From positions 1 to 10,633 of the forward strand of contig JBOGIQ010000204.1 of NCBI GenBank assembly GCA_050742535.1: a stretch of DNA of 10,633 nt, written 5' to 3'. Origin of the DNA: Gp6-AA40 sp050742535 (GTDB lineage Bacteria > Acidobacteriota > Vicinamibacteria > Vicinamibacterales > UBA2999). The notes below the pieces were generated by a model. The model did not search any database, was not told the origin of the DNA, and saw only the letters and a program-made list of their open reading frames with translations. Both the position numbers and the translations under genes were made by a program. This document shows positions 7,950-10,633 of the stretch, in pieces (position 1 is the stretch's first letter; each line of letters opens with the position of its first letter).

Positions 7950-7965
7950 TCCGGCTGAAGCCGGA
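7950..7965. repeat. REP-like palindrome between the two signalling units
   Basis: TCCGGCTGAAGCCGGA is a perfect 7-bp inverted repeat around GA, located 20 bp past the stop of the copy-2 fusion gene. A T-run lies on its left on the plus strand, which is the wrong side for an intrinsic terminator of minus-strand transcripts. It shares the CTTCAG centre (minus strand) with the palindromes at 2595-2681 and 5641-5660. Confidence 0.6.
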
Positions 7966-7984
7966 CTCCACAGCGGCGACTGGT

Positions 7985-9754
7985 TTAATTCGGCGTTGGT
8001 CTCTCGACGTGCTCGACGAAATAGTGGGTACGAGGGCCGATCGTCGGCACAAGCTCCAACCCTAACTGTTTCCGCAGTGCATCGAACACCGTGTCGGCAC
8101 CCGATGGTCCGCTCGGGGGCGGAGCCGGAGTGATGCCAAGACGCTCCCACGTCTCGGCGACCTGCCGCCGGCACTCCGCCTCCGCCGAGCGCCAGCTCGA
8201 ACAGTTGTCACGGTTACCCATGGGTGACACATCCGTTCCATAGGTGACCGAGATGTCGAACAATCCCTGAATCCCGGTCTTATCCAACACAATGCGGTCG
8301 AGACTGAGGTAATTCGTCAGTTCATAAAGAGGCAGCCCATAGAGACGGACCGTCCTGGCGCCCGGGCTCCCGCTCAGAGTCAGGCCGCAGGTTCCGACCT
8401 GTCTCCCGTCGGCATCGGTGTAAGTCATGGCGGGGAAAACCAGACCGAGGTTGCCGGCAACCGCCGGTTCGTTCGATATGCGGCGCTTGCGAGCCTCGCA
8501 TTCACCCTCCTTGAGCGGCTGAAGCTTGAACCCGCTCTCAGCGACTCTCAGTTCGTAGACGGGTTCCTGACGGACCTCGCGCCGCAGCTTCAACTTGAAC
8601 CGTTCTTCAAGGAGCGCCTGCAGCATGGGGCCGCCCATCGTCTGCCGATCCACTGGCGGATTCACGGGCTTGGCCTCGATCGAATAGAGATCGGTATCGA
8701 GCCAGTCCGGGCCGCCGTCGACGGGGAAGATCCATCGCCGGCGGAAGGCATCGCGTTCGAGATACTTCACATACGCGTCCTCAATCAGAAACCGGAGACG
8801 CATGCAGGTGACCCGCAGGTACGAGGGATCTATCCTCACGCCTCCGGCCGCAACGGCTCCGGACGCTCCGCCGCCTCGCGCGCCCGGCACGATTCCGGGA
8901 CCACAGAGACGGACGGAACTGACTTCCCACTTCGGCGTGTCCGCTGGCCGGAACGGAGATACATCCGGCGGGACCGCCGCCTGGCCGAACTGCTCGACCA
9001 GCAGGTCGAGCTTCAGTGTGAGCTGCTGTTTGAACCGGCTCCATGCGATTTCGTCGATGACCGGCGGAGACGGCTCCTGAGGATTCGTGGCTACCTGGTC
9101 CCCTGGCCGCAGCGTCTGCTCGGTGTTGCCTTGCTGGACGCGAACCTCACCCTCGATCACCGCAACCCGCGAGCCTTGCGTGTCGGCATTGACGAGGAAC
9201 ACCGTGCCGACCACCGACACCGTCATGTCCCTCGTCTGGACGTAGAGGTGACCTGTGCGCTGCTTCGCGGCGTTGACGATGATGCCGCCGCTGCTCAGGC
9301 GAATGACCATACCGTCGTTCGCACGGTCGAGCGACAGCTCGGTGTGCGAGCGCATCTCGATGCGCGAGCCGTCCGCCAGCGCGAGCACAGCGCCTCCTCC
9401 GCCGTTCGATCGGATCATGCCTGTCCCGCCGAAGCGGCGCATCAGCGAAGGCGGATCGCCGCGATGCACCTTGCCGTCGAGCACGCGGTAAAGAGCCGTC
9501 TCCTGCTGCGGCCAGAGCATCGCGGTACCGATAGCCGCCGCGAGCGTCACCATCGCCGCGACCGAAGCATAGGCCCATCGTCGTGGCTTCCGCCTCGAGG
9601 CGGACGCTACGCTGACGGTCCGGATCTCCGCGGATGATCCGACTTGCCGTCCAACGCGATCAATCGCCGCCTGCATCCGGTCGGGCGACGGTTTCCGATG
9701 CCGCGCCAGCAGCCGGTCGAGCCGCGCCCCGATGTCGTGTGGTGTGCGTTTCAT
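7985..9754 (-). CDS. FecR-domain / TIGR03435 fusion protein, membrane-anchored (copy 2)
   Basis: A 589-residue paralogue of the fusion at 5681-7357. Residues 1-60 are cytoplasmic, basic and longer than in copy 1. A transmembrane helix at about 61-80 (AYASVAAMVTLAAAIGTAML) leads to a FecR domain at about 87-225 (LALADGSRIEMRSHTELSL, SVVGTVFLV, VIEGEVRVQQG). A helical linker precedes the TIGR03435 domain at about 275-589 (KWEVSSVRLCG, FKLKLRREVRQEPVYELRV, IVLDKTGIQGLFDI, LRKQLGLELV, ending VERPTPN). That domain carries several cysteines that could form periplasmic disulfides. The ATG at 9754 overlaps the stop of the ECF gene (ATGA) and has a strong GGGGGAG ribosome site, so the pair is translationally coupled. 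By analogy with FecR I infer that it controls that sigma factor; the TIGR03435 part may be the ligand or envelope sensor. The 82-bp gap downstream holds only a repeat and the next promoter region. Confidence 0.9.
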   Translation of the reverse strand: MKRTPHDIGARLDRLLARHRKPSPDRMQAAIDRVGRQVGSSAEIRTVSVASASRRKPRRWAYASVAAMVTLAAAIGTAMLWPQQETALYRVLDGKVHRGDPPSLMRRFGGTGMIRSNGGGGAVLALADGSRIEMRSHTELSLDRANDGMVIRLSSGGIIVNAAKQRTGHLYVQTRDMTVSVVGTVFLVNADTQGSRVAVIEGEVRVQQGNTEQTLRPGDQVATNPQEPSPPVIDEIAWSRFKQQLTLKLDLLVEQFGQAAVPPDVSPFRPADTPKWEVSSVRLCGPGIVPGARGGGASGAVAAGGVRIDPSYLRVTCMRLRFLIEDAYVKYLERDAFRRRWIFPVDGGPDWLDTDLYSIEAKPVNPPVDRQTMGGPMLQALLEERFKLKLRREVRQEPVYELRVAESGFKLQPLKEGECEARKRRISNEPAVAGNLGLVFPAMTYTDADGRQVGTCGLTLSGSPGARTVRLYGLPLYELTNYLSLDRIVLDKTGIQGLFDISVTYGTDVSPMGNRDNCSSWRSAEAECRRQVAETWERLGITPAPPPSGPSGADTVFDALRKQLGLELVPTIGPRTHYFVEHVERPTPN

Positions 9755-10317
9755 GACTTCTCTCCCCCTTCGACTCGCTCGCGCTCGCTCAGGGCAGGCA
9801 CGCGCGCACCAAGCAGCTTCTTCAGCCGGGCGCGCGATCGGAACAACCGGAGGGCGATCGTGCCGCGCGAGACGCCCAGCATCCGGGCAATCTCCGCGTC
9901 GCTCATGTTGTGGACGTATCGCAGGATCAGGATCTGCGCCGACTCCGGCTTCAGCGCGGCGACCGCCTCATACAGCGCGCGGTGATGCGCATCGTCGATC
10001 GCGTCCACAGTCGGGCCGGGTACGTCAGGAAGCTCGTTCACCGCGACCAGACGGCGGCGCCGGTGCGAGCGCATCACATCGAGCGCCGCGTTGACCGCAG
10101 CGCGATAGAGGTAGGCCCTCGGATTGGCGCCGAACTCCGGCGGCAGTTCCCGCCTGATGAGGCGCAGAAAGACCGTCTGAAGAACGTCCTCGGCGTCCTC
10201 GTGACTCCCCGTCACGCCATAGGCCGTCCGGAAGACGAACTGCGCGTGTTCGGAGAAAACGTCGGCGACCGGCTCGTCAGCCGGTGTCCGTGGCGCTGCC
10301 GCTCTGGCGATAGCCAT
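9751..10317 (-). CDS. RNA polymerase ECF sigma factor (copy 2)
   Basis: A 188-residue group 4 sigma factor. Sigma2 lies at about residues 21-86, with HEDAEDVLQTVFLRL and YLYRAAVNAALDVMRSHRRRR. Sigma4 lies at about 121-169 (ALKPESAQILILRYVHNMSD, then the helix-turn-helix AEIARMLGVSRGTIALRL and RSRARLKKLL). I chose the ATG at 10317. A TTG at 10353 in the same frame has AAGG upstream and would add 12 residues, but it lies inside the spacer of the candidate promoter. The last bases overlap the FecR-TIGR03435 gene (ATGA), the usual sigma/regulator coupling. Its sequence differs clearly from the sigma factor at 7363-7902, so the two are separate regulators rather than a recent copy. The promoter candidate upstream suggests autoregulation. 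Confidence 0.92.
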   Translation of the reverse strand: MAIARAAAPRTPADEPVADVFSEHAQFVFRTAYGVTGSHEDAEDVLQTVFLRLIRRELPPEFGANPRAYLYRAAVNAALDVMRSHRRRRLVAVNELPDVPGPTVDAIDDAHHRALYEAVAALKPESAQILILRYVHNMSDAEIARMLGVSRGTIALRLFRSRARLKKLLGARVPALSERERVEGGEKS

Positions 10318-10335
10318 CCGTTGTGCTGGATGTAA

Positions 10336-10361
10336 AACGCCAGAGCGTAGCAATTGTTATG
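10336..10361 (-). promoter_or_regulatory. Candidate ECF-type promoter of the copy-2 sigma gene
   Basis: On the minus strand CATAAC (10361-10356) is followed after 16 bp by CGTT (10339-10336). The elements TAACAA and CTCTGGCGT are identical, at identical spacing, to those upstream of the TonB receptor gene (5615-5640). Transcription from here would leave a leader of roughly 10-15 bases before the ATG at 10317. ECF genes commonly autoregulate through such promoters. Confidence 0.5.
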
Positions 10362-10370
10362 GCCTTGTTT

Positions 10371-10486
10371 AGTCCCTAGTCCTTGGTGCTTGGTTCTTAG
10401 TCCGTCCTCGGTCCTTCGTCCGTCCTTGGTCCGTGGTCCGTGGTCCTTGGTCCGGGGTCCTTGGTCCGGGGTCCTTGGTCCGGGGT
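10371..10486. repeat. GGTCC-type tandem repeat (7-bp unit, 14-bp higher-order unit)
   Basis: About 16 copies of a 7-bp unit close to GGTCCKT, degenerate toward 10371 and clean toward 10486. The unit GGTCCTTGGTCCGG occurs three times without error at 10442-10483. The gradient from degenerate to perfect copies suggests recent expansion at one end. The array starts 10 bp upstream of the -35 candidate of the sigma gene. Frames through it give only low-complexity peptides and are not genes. Confidence 0.9.
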
Positions 10487-10499
10487 GTGGGCGGCCGGG

Positions 10500-10633
10500 G
10501 ACATGGGTAACAAAGTAGTCCAGCGACATGGGTAACAGTTAATCGGGCGGTTTCGTCATCGGCGTTCTTCGTGCTTCCTGTTGGGCGCGGAGCCAGCGGA
10601 GCTGGCGGAGCGCCCCGCAGAGATTGCGGCAAT
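10500..10633 (-). mobile_element. Possible end of an insertion sequence (continues past the window)
   Basis: GACATGGGTAACA occurs twice in direct orientation (10500-10512 and 10525-10537), 25 bp apart. This is followed by a short minus-strand reading-frame end. Repeated TGTTACCCATGT-type ends are something I associate with IS481-like elements, but I cannot confirm the family from 134 bases. No transposase catalytic motif is in view. Confidence 0.35.
10539..10633 (-). CDS. C-terminal tail of a possible transposase, partial
   Basis: A minus-strand frame enters from the right edge and ends at a TAA (10541-10539). The 30 visible residues are basic (ALRQLRWLRAQQEARRTPMT and so on, ending TKPPD). 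The stop lies just inside the paired GACATGGGTAACA repeats, as expected for the transposase of an insertion sequence read toward its end. No domain can be recognised in so short a piece, and another frame is also open here, so the call rests on position alone. Confidence 0.25.
   Translation of the reverse strand, partial: CRNLCGALRQLRWLRAQQEARRTPMTKPPD

Noticed and set aside
7950..7965. Intrinsic terminator after the copy-2 fusion gene
   Set aside because: The T-run is on the wrong side of the stem for minus-strand transcription; I treat it as a REP-like repeat.
7903..8052. N-terminal extension of the copy-1 sigma factor
   Set aside because: The added residues (such as VESGFSRIK) are just the translated palindrome and promoter region, and they run into the upstream fusion gene.
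10300..10347. Perfect 10-bp inverted repeat CGCTCTGGCG with a nested CATCC/GGATG stem that would hide the sigma gene's ATG
   Set aside because: Attractive as a translational switch, but its distal arm overlaps the candidate -10 element, so it would not be fully transcribed. A repeat of this size is also expected about once by chance in 10 kb.
10371..10486. CRISPR array
   Set aside because: The units are 7 or 14 bp with no spacers, so this is a simple tandem repeat.

Overview
The window looks like an accessory stretch of an Acidobacteriota chromosome, most likely a Vicinamibacteria-type soil lineage. The reasons are its high GC content, two proteins of the soil-associated TIGR03435 family, a VWFA protein of the acidobacterial TIGR03436 family, a plug-poor Oar-like TonB receptor with an N-terminal carboxypeptidase-regulatory domain, and several GC-rich palindromic repeats with a CTTCAG-type centre. 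The taxonomic call is an inference from gene families, not a database match. Every convincing gene lies on the minus strand, so the window reads from right to left.

Reading in the direction of transcription, the right edge (about 10500-10633) carries paired direct repeats and the apparent C-terminal tail of a reading frame, which resembles the end of an insertion sequence. A GGTCC-type tandem repeat follows (10371-10486). The first signalling unit comes next: an ECF sigma factor (9751-10317) whose stop overlaps the start of a membrane-anchored FecR-TIGR03435 fusion protein (7985-9754).

After an 82-bp gap holding a palindromic repeat, a second unit of the same design begins: an ECF sigma factor (7363-7902) and a second FecR-TIGR03435 fusion (5681-7357). 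An 84-bp gap with a hairpin repeat and an ECF-type promoter candidate leads to a 967-residue outer-membrane TonB-dependent receptor-like protein (2693-5596). Its stop overlaps the start of a secreted VWFA-domain protein (594-2693). Two hairpins end this run, and a TetR-family regulator with its own promoter and operator (1-510, cut by the window edge) follows.

The working model is a pair of cell-surface signalling modules. In each, an ECF sigma factor is held by a single-pass FecR-like protein whose periplasmic end is fused to a TIGR03435 domain of unknown function, where a classical FecR would be paired with a FecA-type receptor. The promoter candidate in front of the distal sigma factor gene (TAAC, 16 bp, CGT) recurs with the same spacing and a shared CTCTGGCGT block in front of the TonB receptor gene. 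This suggests that the sigma factor of the first unit may switch on the receptor-VWFA pair of the second. That wiring is the most interesting hypothesis here and remains unproven.
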